Source: Paenibacillus etheri (GTDB taxonomy: Bacteria > Bacillota > Bacilli > Paenibacillales > Paenibacillaceae). Taken from it: 64,000 nucleotides of DNA. Below are positions 54,613-63,881 of the stretch, in pieces. The position numbers and the translations under genes are program-made. The notes under the pieces are model-generated. The model was not told the DNA's origin. It did not search any database and worked only from the letters and a program-made list of their open reading frames with translations. How positions within the stretch are numbered: position 1 is the first letter of the stretch; each line of letters starts with the position of its first letter. The stretch lies in NCBI RefSeq assembly GCF_001012825.1, contig NZ_LCZJ02000033.1:38508-102507 (forward strand), read 5' to 3'.

Positions 54613-55662
54613 TTATTTCGATTCTTGCTTGCTTTTTTCGATATTGGCTAAATGTTCCTTATAGGTCTTAGCAAACAGATGACCCTGTGTACCATCTTTC
54701 TTGGTCACATAGAAGTAGTATTCAGAAGCCTCAGGTTCGAGTGCCGCCTGAATAGAGGCCAACCCTGGATTACTGATAGGTCCCGGAGGAAGTCCAACAT
54801 TCTTATACGTATTATACGGACTGTCAACTTCCAAATCTTTAAATAACAGTCTTTCCTTCTGTTTATCGAGCAAATATTGAACCGTAGCATCAATCTCCAG
54901 CTTCTGCTCTTTCTTTAATCGGTTATAAATCACGCCAGCGACTAGCGGACGTTCACTATCTACCACGACTTCCCGCTCGACTAACGCGGCCACAGTCAAC
55001 AGCTCATGTAGCGACATTCCACGTGCTTCAAGCTTTTGCTTCCAATTCGGAATCGTATCCAGTTTCTTCTGGAACTGATCCAATAACGCTTCTACAACTT
55101 CCAGCGGTGTACTATCCTTCGCTAGTTCATATGTTTCTGGGAACAAATACCCTTCAAGACGATGACGAAGGTTCTTATCCTGTGGGATACCTAGAACATC
55201 AATTCCCTTCAAGCCCGCACCGGTATCCATTATTTCGAGAAAAATAGCAGCATCCTGATTCCAAGCTTCAGCAAGCTTCTTGGCAATCTGCTCAGCAGTA
55301 TATCCTTCGGGAATTGTAAACGTTATGGTCTCTTCCTTAACAACATCACCAGCATTTAACCTCTCGATGAGCTCGTCATAGGTGTCTCCTGGACTAGCAA
55401 CATAAGTACCAGCTTTGAAGCTGGAACCTTCTTTGGTCCATTTCAAATATCCCTTAAAAAAAAGACTGTTGCGAATAATGCCATTTTGTTCGAGCAGATC
55501 AGCAATTTCGGCGCTGCCCATGCCCTTCTCTATCGTAAATGTTACGGCAGGTCCTGCAGGCTCTACCGGCTGCATCCCGTTCCAAATGTACCAAGCGCCC
55601 CCGCCTCCTGCTGCTACCAGCAAAAGTATAACGATAAGCACAGTACGGATTGCGGATTTCAA
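54613..55662 (-). CDS. mltG: Endolytic murein transglycosylase MltG
   Basis: 349-residue inner-membrane enzyme that cleaves nascent peptidoglycan glycan strands and sets their length. An N-terminal membrane anchor (about 8-27) and a LysM-like part (about 40-120) are followed by the catalytic domain. The domain contains EGYLFPETY, AALVEREV with the catalytic glutamate, and YNTYKNVGLPPGPISNPG. The start is a TTG at 55662 with GAGG eight bases upstream. It precedes the trhP genes; the gap to the DUF1292 genes holds a terminator, so it has its own promoter. Confidence 0.96.
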   Translation of the reverse strand: MKSAIRTVLIVILLLVAAGGGGAWYIWNGMQPVEPAGPAVTFTIEKGMGSAEIADLLEQNGIIRNSLFFKGYLKWTKEGSSFKAGTYVASPGDTYDELIERLNAGDVVKEETITFTIPEGYTAEQIAKKLAEAWNQDAAIFLEIMDTGAGLKGIDVLGIPQDKNLRHRLEGYLFPETYELAKDSTPLEVVEALLDQFQKKLDTIPNWKQKLEARGMSLHELLTVAALVEREVVVDSERPLVAGVIYNRLKKEQKLEIDATVQYLLDKQKERLLFKDLEVDSPYNTYKNVGLPPGPISNPGLASIQAALEPEASEYYFYVTKKDGTQGHLFAKTYKEHLANIEKSKQESK

Positions 55663-55796
55663 GTCTGGTTCCTCACTTTCCGACTATAAAGTATAAAAGG
55701 GCATTACTTAAAATTCAATACAAACTTCATTTGATCGTCCCTGAATCTCAGGAATTGAAAGTTGAATTCTCGAAAAAGAATATCACATATTCCAAG

Positions 55797-55826
55797 CAAA
55801 AAGAGCGCGGAATTCTCCGCCCTCTT
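55797..55826 (-). terminator. Terminator after the DUF1292 genes
   Basis: AAGAG.GCGGA/TCCGC.CTCTT stem with a four-base loop (55801-55826) and a short U run on the minus strand. Confidence 0.75.
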
Positions 55827-55863
55827 CCGTGCTCATCATAAATGTAACGTACATGTTTAAGAT

Positions 55864-56172
55864 TTATTCTGCGTCATCCACTGGAAAAGTCATCTCATCA
55901 TATAGCTCAGAGATGTCTTCCCACTCTTCATCATCCACGATGTTCTCTAGTTCCGGAAGTCCGTTAGGAGAGACAACGATACGCAGGATTTCATAATCCA
56001 CGTCTTTATCAGAGCCTTTCAGCACCGCATAGCCGCGATCACCGACTTCAAATTCGGCGATAATATCGTAAATGGAAGACTTGCCCTGCTCATCTTCCAG
56101 TTCTACTGTTTCTCCATAGGCTTCCTTAAGGCGCGAAGTCCATACCGCTTGATCAGCGGATACATCAGTCAT
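55864..56172 (-). CDS. DUF1292 protein (second copy)
   Basis: 102 acidic residues: ELEDEQGKSSIYDIIAEFEV, RGYAVLKGSD, DEEWEDISELYDEM. It is a DUF1292 (YrzB-like) domain of unknown function, in the same family as the gene just upstream. I start at the ATG at 56172 with GGAGG eight bases upstream. This start overlaps the stop of the first copy by 8 bases, so the two are translationally coupled and look like a tandem duplication. The longer frame to 56244 only reads through the neighbour. Confidence 0.82.
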   Translation of the reverse strand: MTDVSADQAVWTSRLKEAYGETVELEDEQGKSSIYDIIAEFEVGDRGYAVLKGSDKDVDYEILRIVVSPNGLPELENIVDDEEWEDISELYDEMTFPVDDAE

Positions 56173-56473
56173 TCTCCGATCCTCCGTCCAACTCGTCAAC
56201 CAGTGTGTTGAAAGTCTCTTCGACAATCGCCCACTCCTCGTCATTATCGATCATGAACAATTGAAGATCGTCGCCTTCTTCCACATAACGGAACGCATAA
56301 ACCTCATCGGTTTCTTCGTCCTCAGAATCAAGCGGAACCACCATCATGTACTTAGCGTCCGAGCCATCAACCTCAAACTTCATAATGACCTCGAATTCCT
56401 CTTCATTACCTTCCTCATCGGGAATATAGATAATTTCCGGTTCTTCCTCTTGGCCAATCTGTTCGTTTGTCAT
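56165..56473 (-). CDS. DUF1292 protein (first copy, YrzB-like)
   Basis: 102 very acidic residues (PEIIYIPDEEGNEEEFEVIM, YAFRYVEEGDDLQLFMIDND). DUF1292 proteins are found beside ruvX and reoM across Bacillota; the function is unknown. The ATG at 56473 has GAGGGG and GAGGAT upstream; the frame is open to 56506. It lies 13 bases after ruvX and overlaps the second DUF1292 gene. The conserved neighbourhood supports a real gene despite the short length. Confidence 0.85.
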   Translation of the reverse strand: MTNEQIGQEEEPEIIYIPDEEGNEEEFEVIMKFEVDGSDAKYMMVVPLDSEDEETDEVYAFRYVEEGDDLQLFMIDNDEEWAIVEETFNTLVDELDGGSEND

Positions 56474-56486
56474 ATCCTCGCACCCC

Positions 56487-56906
56487 TCACCTTTTACTGT
56501 TAGCATCCAAAAAATTTTGCAAAATCAGGGCTGCAGCCATTTTGTCTACAATCCCTTTGCGTTTCTTCCGGCTGACGTCTCCTTCAATCAGCACCCGCTC
56601 TGCGGACACCGTCGTCAGACGCTCATCCCAAAGGTGTACGGGAATTGCAAATTGCTCCCGCAGCTTGTCAGCGAACTCTATGCAGATTTCGCCCCGGGGT
56701 CCTACTGAGCCGTTCATATTCTTCGGTAGACCAACTACAATCTCTCCAATTTCGTGCTCCGTAACAAGTTCACGAATACGTTCGAACTCATTACCAGTAC
56801 CTCGGCGCTCAATCGTTTCAAGAGCTTGTGCCGTCCATCCAAAAACATCGCTTGTGGCTACACCGATTCTACGGTCGCCGTAATCCAGTCCTAACTTCTT
56901 CATCAT
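56487..56906 (-). CDS. ruvX: Putative pre-16S rRNA nuclease YqgF/RuvX
   Basis: 139-residue RNase H-fold nuclease that trims the 5' end of pre-16S rRNA; it was earlier named a Holliday junction resolvase homologue. Features are [16 protein letters not shown] with the first catalytic Asp, [13 protein letters not shown] and [14 protein letters not shown]. Its ATG overlaps the reoM stop by 4 bases (ATGA), so reoM-ruvX-DUF1292-DUF1292 is one tightly packed operon. Confidence 0.95.
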   Translation of the reverse strand: MMKKLGLDYGDRRIGVATSDVFGWTAQALETIERRGTGNEFERIRELVTEHEIGEIVVGLPKNMNGSVGPRGEICIEFADKLREQFAIPVHLWDERLTTVSAERVLIEGDVSRKKRKGIVDKMAAALILQNFLDANSKR

Positions 56907-57178
56907 CTGGGATTATCCACCTTGTGATTGACGAGGTAGAATCTAACCAGCTCTTCAATCAGCTCATCACGTTCTTTTCTCCGGACCAAACTTCTCGCAT
57001 TGTTATGACGCGGAATGTAAGCCGGGTCTCCGGAAAGTAGATACCCTACGATCTGATTGATCGGATGATACTCTTTCTCCACCAGTGCATCGTATACAGC
57101 GAGCAAAATTTCCTGGGGAGAAGCTTCCTTTTCGTCGCCCTTCACATTGAATTTGACCGTTTTGTCCATGGAGTCCAT
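56903..57178 (-). CDS. reoM: IreB/ReoM family regulatory phosphoprotein
   Basis: 91 residues, UPF0297. The start [18 protein letters not shown] carries the threonine (Thr7 region, DKTVKF) that is phosphorylated by PASTA-domain Ser/Thr kinases in relatives. The rest ([40 protein letters not shown]) is highly typical. ReoM controls MurA degradation by ClpCP and thereby peptidoglycan synthesis. I use the ATG at 57178 (AAGG eight bases upstream); the GTG three codons earlier is less likely. Confidence 0.94.
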   Translation of the reverse strand: MDSMDKTVKFNVKGDEKEASPQEILLAVYDALVEKEYHPINQIVGYLLSGDPAYIPRHNNARSLVRRKERDELIEELVRFYLVNHKVDNPR

Positions 57179-57187
57179 TTGTGACAC

Positions 57188-57411
57188 CTTCCTTCTGCAA
57201 AATCACCCTAAAAGGGCGGCTTCGCAAAGTTGCTACTGTGCAGCTCACTTGCTTCCTTTATCATAACATATTCATAGCCCAACGAGGAAATCCTGCGCGT
57301 GGAATAACGCTTTTTTTGGCATTTCCTCTACAAAAATAATGATATTTTTGGCTTTTAAGCTATTGTCAAGCACAATTATTCATGAAAATCTAACCACCTG
57401 TTAATAAAGAG
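57188..57411. other. reoM upstream region
   Basis: No gene. A TTGACA (57362-57367 on the minus strand) lacks a good -10 at the proper distance, and a TTATGATAAA about 40 bases before the reoM start lacks a clear -35. The reoM promoter is therefore uncertain. Confidence 0.4.
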
Positions 57412-57445
57412 TAGCGGTACTGATGTCAAGCTCTCAGCACCGCTA
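57412..57445 (-). terminator. alaS terminator
   Basis: TAGCGGT/ACCGCTA stem with an inner CTGA/TCAG pairing, one mismatch and a nine-base loop. The U-rich tail on the minus strand is modest; on the plus strand five T residues follow. Confidence 0.6.
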
Positions 57446-57493
57446 TGTTTTTCGTAATACGTTTAAATCAAGAAATAGTTTCGTGATTTTTAT

Positions 57494-60127
57494 TTATGCT
57501 AGGGAAGCCACTAATTCTTCTGCTTTAGCCAATGCCTCGCTAAGCTTGGAAGCATCTTTACCACCAGCTTGTGCCATATCTGGACGTCCGCCACCGCCGC
57601 CACCGCATACTGCTGCAACTTCTTTTACAATCTTACCAGCGTGGAAGCCCTTCTTCACCAGATCCTGTGGTACAGCTACAACAAAGTTCACCTTGTCGTC
57701 CATGGCTGCACCCAGAACAAGTACAGCATCCGGGAGCTTGGATTTCAATTCATCTGCAGTAGATCGCAAAGCGTCCATATTTCCGGCTTGAACAGCAACA
57801 GCAAGAAGCTGCGTATCTGCGCCAACTGTCTTCACACTGCTTGTTAGTTCAGCAGCAAATGTTGCGCTCAGCTTAGATTGCAAGGATTCGTTCTCACGCG
57901 AAAGCTCACGAACTTGATTATGCAGTGCTTCAATCCGTTTTGGAACATCGTTCAAAGAAGACTTCAGTAGACCCGCGGATTGCTTGAGCAGATCCAGTTG
58001 ACTCTCAGTGAACTGATAAGCGTAACGACCAGTCACTGCCTCGATGCGGCGCACTCCGGAACCTATGCCGCTTTCGCTAAGCAGCTTGAAAATCCCAATC
58101 TGAGACGTGTTGGTTACATGGCATCCACCACAAAGTTCAAGGCTGTAATCGCCGACTTGAACGACACGGACGATATTTCCATATTTTTCACCAAATAGTG
58201 CCATGGCTCCCATAGCTTTAGCTTCATCAATCGGCTTGTTCTCAATGACTACATCAAGGCCACGCCAGATTTGTGCATTCACGCGATGTTCAATGTCGCT
58301 TAGCTCTTCCGGTGTAATCGCTCCGAAATGGGAGAAGTCAAACCGCAAACGTGCGCCTTCTACTAGAGATCCTGCTTGATTCACATGACCGCCAAGAACC
58401 TCTTTAAGTGTTTTGTGCAGTAGATGAGTGGCTGTATGGTTCTTCACGATATCTTCACGCTGTGCACGATCCACTTCAGCGCGAACCGTTTCTCCTACTT
58501 TCAATTCTCCAGCTTCCACAGTTACCAAATGTACATGTTGACCATGTGGAGCTTTAAACAAACCTTTTACCTTAGCTGTAACCGAACCGCCAGTAAGCAC
58601 GCCTGTGTCACTCACTTGTCCACCACTTTCAGCGTAAAACGGTGTTGCCTCAAGAATCACTTGGCACTCTACGCCTTCGCCTGCGGTGTCCACCAATTCG
58701 CCACCCACAACAATAGCCATAATTTTCGACTCTGTTACCGAGTCATTATATCCAACAAATTCACTTTTAACCGTCAGATCTGCTAATGCGCCACCTTGGA
58801 TCTTCATGCTGCCACCGTCATGACGTGCAGCTCTTGCACGGTCACGCTGTTCTTGCATAGCGGCATCGAAGCCTTCACGGTCTACAGTTAATCCTTGCTC
58901 TGCTGCGAAATCTTCAGTCAGGTCAAACGGGAATCCGTAAGTGTCATATAACTTAAATGCATCGGCTCCAGCAATCGTGCTGAGTCCATCTGCTTTTGCT
59001 TTAGCGCTAATCTCGCCCAAGATAGCCAATCCATCGGACAATGTCTCGTGGAAACGTTCTTCTTCTGTACGGATAATCTTTGCGATATATTCACGATTCT
59101 CGACAACGGATGGATAATACACACCCATAATCTCGCCAACGGTTTCCGTCAGCTCATGCAGGAATGGACGGTCCAGCCCCAAAGTCTTTCCGTAACGAAC
59201 GGCACGGCGCAGCAAACGACGGATAATATAACCACGACCTTCATTAGAAGGAAGTACTCCATCACCTACGGCAAAAGTAACCGTACGCACATGGTCAGCG
59301 ATAACTTTAAGTGCGATATCCTGCTCAACATTATCTTTATAAGTTACACCAGCAAGCTCAGCAGTTTTTTGAATAATCGGTTGGAACAAATCGGTGTCGA
59401 AGTTGGAATCTACATCTTGCAGAATAGAAGCAAAACGCTCCAATCCAGCACCCGTATCAATGTTCTTGTTCGGAAGCGGCGTATAGCTGCCATCCTTGTT
59501 ATGGTTGAATTGTGAGAACACTAGGTTCCACACTTCAAGCCAGCGCTCGTTTTCTCCACCTGGATACATTTCTGGATCACTCATGTCGCTGCCGTAAGCT
59601 TCGCCACGGTCATAAAAGATTTCCGAACAAGGACCACAAGGGCCTTCGCCGATATCCCAAAAGTTCTCATCTCCCAGCTTAATGATGCGCTCTGCTGGCA
59701 ATCCTACTTTTTCATTCCACAGCTTGAAAGCTTCTTCATCCTCAGCGTACACGGTTACGGAGATACGTTCTGGATCGAAGCCGATCCACTCCTTGCCAGT
59801 CAAGAATTCCCAAGCCCATGTAATAGCTTCTTCTTTGAAATAATCGCCAATAGAGAAGTTACCTAGCATTTCGAAGAACGTATGGTGACGGCGTGTCTTC
59901 CCTACATTCTCGATATCATTGGTACGAATACATTTCTGCGAGTTCGTCAGGCGCGGATTCTCAGGAATCTCACGACCATCGAAATATGCCTTCAGCGGTG
60001 CCATACCTGCATTAATCCACAACAGCGATGGATCGTTATGCGGTACTAGGGACGCACTAGGTTCAATCTTATGACCTTTACTTTCAAAAAACTTAAGCCA
60101 TTTAGAACGAATTTCACTTGCTTTCAT
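57494..60127 (-). CDS. alaS: Alanyl-tRNA synthetase
   Basis: 877-residue cytoplasmic class II synthetase charging tRNA-Ala. The N-terminal catalytic domain opens with [20 protein letters not shown] and has [20 protein letters not shown]. The editing domain has the zinc-binding HTATHLLH and CGGCH. The C-terminal DHHA1/C-Ala domain ends with the glycine-rich [16 protein letters not shown]. Full family length. Expression is controlled by the T-box leader upstream. ATG with GGGAG nine bases upstream. Confidence 0.98.
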   Translation of the reverse strand: MKASEIRSKWLKFFESKGHKIEPSASLVPHNDPSLLWINAGMAPLKAYFDGREIPENPRLTNSQKCIRTNDIENVGKTRRHHTFFEMLGNFSIGDYFKEEAITWAWEFLTGKEWIGFDPERISVTVYAEDEEAFKLWNEKVGLPAERIIKLGDENFWDIGEGPCGPCSEIFYDRGEAYGSDMSDPEMYPGGENERWLEVWNLVFSQFNHNKDGSYTPLPNKNIDTGAGLERFASILQDVDSNFDTDLFQPIIQKTAELAGVTYKDNVEQDIALKVIADHVRTVTFAVGDGVLPSNEGRGYIIRRLLRRAVRYGKTLGLDRPFLHELTETVGEIMGVYYPSVVENREYIAKIIRTEEERFHETLSDGLAILGEISAKAKADGLSTIAGADAFKLYDTYGFPFDLTEDFAAEQGLTVDREGFDAAMQEQRDRARAARHDGGSMKIQGGALADLTVKSEFVGYNDSVTESKIMAIVVGGELVDTAGEGVECQVILEATPFYAESGGQVSDTGVLTGGSVTAKVKGLFKAPHGQHVHLVTVEAGELKVGETVRAEVDRAQREDIVKNHTATHLLHKTLKEVLGGHVNQAGSLVEGARLRFDFSHFGAITPEELSDIEHRVNAQIWRGLDVVIENKPIDEAKAMGAMALFGEKYGNIVRVVQVGDYSLELCGGCHVTNTSQIGIFKLLSESGIGSGVRRIEAVTGRYAYQFTESQLDLLKQSAGLLKSSLNDVPKRIEALHNQVRELSRENESLQSKLSATFAAELTSSVKTVGADTQLLAVAVQAGNMDALRSTADELKSKLPDAVLVLGAAMDDKVNFVVAVPQDLVKKGFHAGKIVKEVAAVCGGGGGGRPDMAQAGGKDASKLSEALAKAEELVASLA

Positions 60128-60191
60128 TATTTACAGCTCCCGTCTCATCTTTTTAATTCGGCATATGCGCCGGAATTTTCTAAAAAAAAAA

Positions 60192-60478
60192 CAAAAAAAC
60201 GCCCCTGAATAATTCAGGGACGATTAATATCGCGGTACCACCCTGGTTATCGTCTTGACCCGATTCACGGGAAAGTTACAGACGATCGCCTTGTCGCGGC
60301 TGATAACGGGTGCCCCCGGTAAGTTTGTGATCTCACACTCCGAAATTAGCTTTCCACCGGCCTGTCTTCAAGGTTCTCACAGCCATTACGAAATGCTTTC
60401 GTAAAGGAACCCGTTCTCTGATCAAGCCATCCTCCGGCGTACTTCATTTTCATCAACGTTTTATCCGATTTGCATTTT
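60192..60478 (-). promoter_or_regulatory. T-box riboswitch (alanine) before alaS
   Basis: The minus-strand leader ends with the T-box AGGGTGGTACCGCG (60231-60244) and an intrinsic terminator (stem 60200-60222 with seven U residues at 60192-60198). The T-box can pair with the 5' side of that terminator region to form the antiterminator. Stem I lies upstream, with a GCTGTGAGAACC apical segment. A candidate specifier GCT (60348-60350), followed by A, encodes alanine. Uncharged tRNA-Ala would stabilise the antiterminator and turn on alaS. The stem I borders are approximate. Confidence 0.92.
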
Positions 60479-60487
60479 AACATTTCA

Positions 60488-60516
60488 AGTATAGCCAGTG
60501 CCCTTGCATCTGTCAA
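60488..60516 (-). promoter_or_regulatory. alaS promoter
   Basis: A consensus -35 TTGACA (60511-60516) and a -10 TATACT (60488-60493) have 17 bases between them, just upstream of the T-box leader. Confidence 0.88.
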
Positions 60517-60686
60517 TCTGGGGAAATGTGAAGATAAAGTGAGGAAGTATGATTTTTCTAATGGTGAACTAAAGCACTGAAGAATATAGTAAAATCCCAG
60601 TTGATTTTTTTGGTAAAATATGTATCGTTAATAGCACTCCAGGATACACATGCTTCTCAAGATAATTCTAAGGAGGATTACAAATC

Positions 60687-61550
60687 ATGCTGCGCAATAA
60701 AGTAACTGATGAGCTATCGATTTTTGAAGTTAAGTCTATACCACTACGTTTTATTGTCAGTCTCATTTTTATTCATATTCTCTTCACTCTAGTGGTTAAC
60801 CTTATCCTTTTTGCAAATGGAACTTTAAGCGTTATTGCCAAAAGCACAAACGGATGGATCAACGAAACGTTAGCTGCAAATCTGTTCGGTCTTGTGTTAG
60901 AAGTGGTTATATTCTTATGTATGATAGCTAAATTATCGCTAAGGGATTTGGGGTTAACAAAGAAAAAAGTATTTGCAGGAATGATCGGCACTTTACTATT
61001 TTGGATCGCTATTAACATGGTTGATTTAGGTATGACACTGCTGACTCACTCTAGTTTATCATTCAATAGTGATATATTTAGAAATTCGAATGTCGTCTTT
61101 ACTGAGCTCTTGGGTCAGATTTTCGGAAATGCTTTACTGGAAGAAGTTTTGTTTCGGGGCTTTCTGCTAGTTCAAATTTATCTTTTATTAAAAAAGGTCA
61201 ATAACAATACTTCACGCATTGTATATGCAATGTTTATTTCACAATCGATTTTTGCCGCCATACATATTCCAAACCGTATTTACTCAGGATTAGTTGGACT
61301 GGACTTTGTTTATGATTTCATTATCCTTGTAATTCTAGGGGTCATATTCTCACTACTCTATGTCTTAACCAAGAATCTATTTTTCGTGATAGGCGTCCAC
61401 TCCTTAATGAATGTTCAAATTATGTTTTGGGATAGTAGTTTCACTAATACAGCAACTTTAATCTGTGTGTTGTTACTGACTTGTCTTTTAATTTGTTTCA
61501 AAAGGAAGGAATTCCGAGCGCAAAAATCAGAGGGGGCAGTGCCAAGCTGA
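60687..61550 (+). CDS. CPBP-family intramembrane glutamic endopeptidase
   Basis: 287-residue membrane protein with about eight spans. The CPBP (Abi) motifs are LLEEVLFRG (about 153-161), the histidine in FAAIHIPN and the late GVHSLMN. Members are Rce1-like intramembrane proteases; in Bacillota some process or protect against peptide bacteriocins. The ATG has AAGGAGG upstream. The gene is clearly richer in A/T than its neighbours and stands alone, which fits acquired DNA. The substrate is unknown. Confidence 0.88.
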   Translation: MLRNKVTDELSIFEVKSIPLRFIVSLIFIHILFTLVVNLILFANGTLSVIAKSTNGWINETLAANLFGLVLEVVIFLCMIAKLSLRDLGLTKKKVFAGMIGTLLFWIAINMVDLGMTLLTHSSLSFNSDIFRNSNVVFTELLGQIFGNALLEEVLFRGFLLVQIYLLLKKVNNNTSRIVYAMFISQSIFAAIHIPNRIYSGLVGLDFVYDFIILVILGVIFSLLYVLTKNLFFVIGVHSLMNVQIMFWDSSFTNTATLICVLLLTCLLICFKRKEFRAQKSEGAVPS

Positions 61551-61639
61551 ATAGATGGAATCGGAGAATTTTCTAGAATCGCGACTGACCCAGTTGTAAA
61601 CATAATCAGCTAAAGCAAGCAGTCGATAACCAAAACGGA

Positions 61640-61677
61640 GGGCAGCAATTCTCAAGTAAATATGAGAATTGCTGCCC
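61640..61677. terminator. Terminator between CPBP and MATE genes
   Basis: A perfect 15-base-pair stem (61640-61654 with 61663-61677, GGGCAGCAATTCTCA arms) with an eight-base loop lies between convergent genes. The T-rich tail is offset on the plus strand (TGTATTTTT). Confidence 0.75.
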
Positions 61678-61760
61678 TGTGCTGTATTTTTACGTTTTTA
61701 ATATAAAAGAGCTACGTTTCCGTCAGCTGGCGTAGGCAGTACGTAGCCTTATCAACAATT

Positions 61761-63146
61761 CTAAATCAGCTTGTGCGCAAACCACTTTTCGCCCCTGAAG
61801 CGCCACAGAAAAATGCCCCCGCGAACGGCCCACTCGCAGTTCATCGCCAGCCAGACACCCATGACGCCGTAGCCCAGTACGATCCCAAGGATGTATCCAA
61901 AAATTACCCGAAACAGCCACATCGTCAACATTGAGGTAATTGAGGTGAAGCGGGAATCTCCTGCTGCCCGCAGCGCGGACGGCAAAATAAAGCTGATGGC
62001 CCACAGCGGAACTTGAGCAATGGAATTCACCAGCAGCACCACAAACAGATCATCAATGATCTCGGAAGGTGGGGAAAAGATCGATACCAGTGGGTGGAAT
62101 AGCGGCATCAGAATCAAGGCAATCAACGCCAAAGAGCCGGACCCGATCCAGAGGAAGGACTTGATGAACTTTCTGGCTTCAGAGACATTCCCTCGCCCGA
62201 TACATTGGCCGACCACCGTTACAATAGTTAGCGACAGCGCGCTGGCTGGAATTTGAAACACCAGAGCCAGCGAGCCGGCAATGGCATTGGTCGCAATGGC
62301 ATAAGTGCCCAGGCTGACAATAAACACCTGGGTGAGCAGTTTCCCCCCGTTGAAGAACATCTGCTCCGCCGCGAACGGCACACCGATGAACATGATTCTC
62401 CGCAGCATGGTCAGAGGGATTCGGAATAGGTCACGAAAACGCACCCGCAGGGCCGTATCCACCTTGAACAGATACACCAGGGCACAAACCATCCCTGCAT
62501 ACCGCGCGATATTAATCGCAAGCGTCATCCCCAGCACACCCATGTGCAACAGGTAAATAAAGACCACGTTCAGGATAACATACAGCAGGTTCATGATGAG
62601 CGACAGCATCAAAGAAGCCCGTGTCTTGCCCACTCCTCGCAGAGCTCCGCATACCGCCTGAACCACCGCGATGCCCAGATATGAGATGCTGCTGCCAATC
62701 AGGTAGATGCGGGCATTGTCCAGCACTTCGGGTGATGCGGTTCCGAACAGAAGGTTCAATATAGGAGAATGGAAGCCCATCAGCAGCAGACCAATTCCCA
62801 AAGCGATCAGCGACACCGAGGCGACCGAAGCAGCCGTGGCCTGGGACACCATCCGGTCGTTTCCGCTCCCTTTATACTGCGCGACTACCACTGTCCCCCC
62901 GGTTGCAACCGCCACGAACACATTGATCAGAAAAATATTCAGCGAATCCACCATATTCACTGCACTGACCGCCGCCATCCCGGACGAGCTGATCATTGCG
63001 GTATTTACCAGATTAAGTCCAATAATGAAGGCTTGGTCAATTAGAATTGGAATAAATAAAGCTATAATTTGCCGATAATCCATCCCCTCCCCAGAAAGAT
63101 ATTTCTCCAGCAATCTTTTCTTCTGAAGACTAGCACGAAGCTGCAT
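61761..63146 (-). CDS. MATE-family multidrug efflux transporter
   Basis: 461-residue inner-membrane exporter of the MATE type with twelve spans. It opens with DYRQIIALFIPILIDQAFII and contains two repeated halves, SSGMAAVSAVNMVDSLNIF and TNAIAGSLALVFQIPASALS. It exchanges Na+ or H+ for drugs or metabolites. The frame starts at the ATG at 63146, without a good ribosome binding site; an ATG 21 codons later (63083) has GGGGAGGGG right before it. The short charged lead (KRLLEKYLSGEG) is common in relatives, so I keep the longer form. The gene is richer in G/C than the rest of the window, a possible sign of transfer. Confidence 0.88.
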   Translation of the reverse strand: MQLRASLQKKRLLEKYLSGEGMDYRQIIALFIPILIDQAFIIGLNLVNTAMISSSGMAAVSAVNMVDSLNIFLINVFVAVATGGTVVVAQYKGSGNDRMVSQATAASVASVSLIALGIGLLLMGFHSPILNLLFGTASPEVLDNARIYLIGSSISYLGIAVVQAVCGALRGVGKTRASLMLSLIMNLLYVILNVVFIYLLHMGVLGMTLAINIARYAGMVCALVYLFKVDTALRVRFRDLFRIPLTMLRRIMFIGVPFAAEQMFFNGGKLLTQVFIVSLGTYAIATNAIAGSLALVFQIPASALSLTIVTVVGQCIGRGNVSEARKFIKSFLWIGSGSLALIALILMPLFHPLVSIFSPPSEIIDDLFVVLLVNSIAQVPLWAISFILPSALRAAGDSRFTSITSMLTMWLFRVIFGYILGIVLGYGVMGVWLAMNCEWAVRGGIFLWRFRGEKWFAHKLI

Positions 63147-63306
63147 AACATATCACATTCTTTTCTGTAAAATGGAAAAAACTCTTCATCCGAAGAGCTT
63201 TTCAACAAATTATACCCATTAAACCGGGGCACTTTACATTTAGTTTACTATAAATTAACTATTAAGTCTTTAATCAGGGAGAATAGATTGAGCCGTTAAT
63301 TTAATC

Positions 63307-63657
63307 TCATTTCAATCTATTGATCTTCTTTGTAGTAACTTGCGCAGGAAATGAATCATCACTGCCTTCATAAAAGACTTCAATGCCGTCACCTTGCTTA
63401 TACTTGCTAGGAGCTACTTTACTTACCCAAATAGCCTGACTATACTCCCCAGACGCTACTAGTTTCTTGTAATCTTCATTTAGATCTTCTTTTTGTAGCT
63501 GCGAAATCACGAGGATTCTTTGGTTATCTGTATCTACAGTATGGATCGTTCCTATAAACAACTCGCTTTCTGAACTACAAAAAGATTCATTTTTAGATTC
63601 ATAGACTCTCTCCTTCAAGGTTGGAACTTCGATTGACAAGGCTGAACGATGTCGCAC
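63307..63657 (-). CDS. DUF3221-like protein, probably lacking its N-terminus
   Basis: 116 residues. ELFIGTIHTVDTDNQRILVI, EYSQAIWVSKVAPSKYKQGD and GIEVFYEGSDDSFPAQVTTK match the DUF3221 (YobA-like) pattern of a small secreted beta-barrel. These proteins normally begin with a lipoprotein or signal peptide. Here the only start is a GTG at 63657 without a ribosome binding site, and the first 25 residues are not a signal sequence. The gene is probably a truncated remnant, or its start lies in another frame after a frameshift. Function unknown. Confidence 0.55.
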   Translation of the reverse strand: MRHRSALSIEVPTLKERVYESKNESFCSSESELFIGTIHTVDTDNQRILVISQLQKEDLNEDYKKLVASGEYSQAIWVSKVAPSKYKQGDGIEVFYEGSDDSFPAQVTTKKINRLK

Positions 63658-63881
63658 CTATTGTATGATATTTCATCTAAATTATATCTTAATAACACTT
63701 AAAGCCGCTGCAATAATACAGCATTTTGTCCAGATATCCTCTTCACTACATCTAAAAACTGCAAATTCCATAATCGTATCCATATACACCTTCGTAGTGA
63801 GGTTCCGAGAGAAGGACCGTATTGTACTTATTCCCTAATAACAAGCCCATTCCCGGGTGACTTGGGGCGGATAACGGCGCT
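63658..63881. other. Gene-free stretch upstream of the DUF3221 remnant
   Basis: AT-rich, with no open frame that looks coding. No RNA gene or clear promoter seen. Confidence 0.45.
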
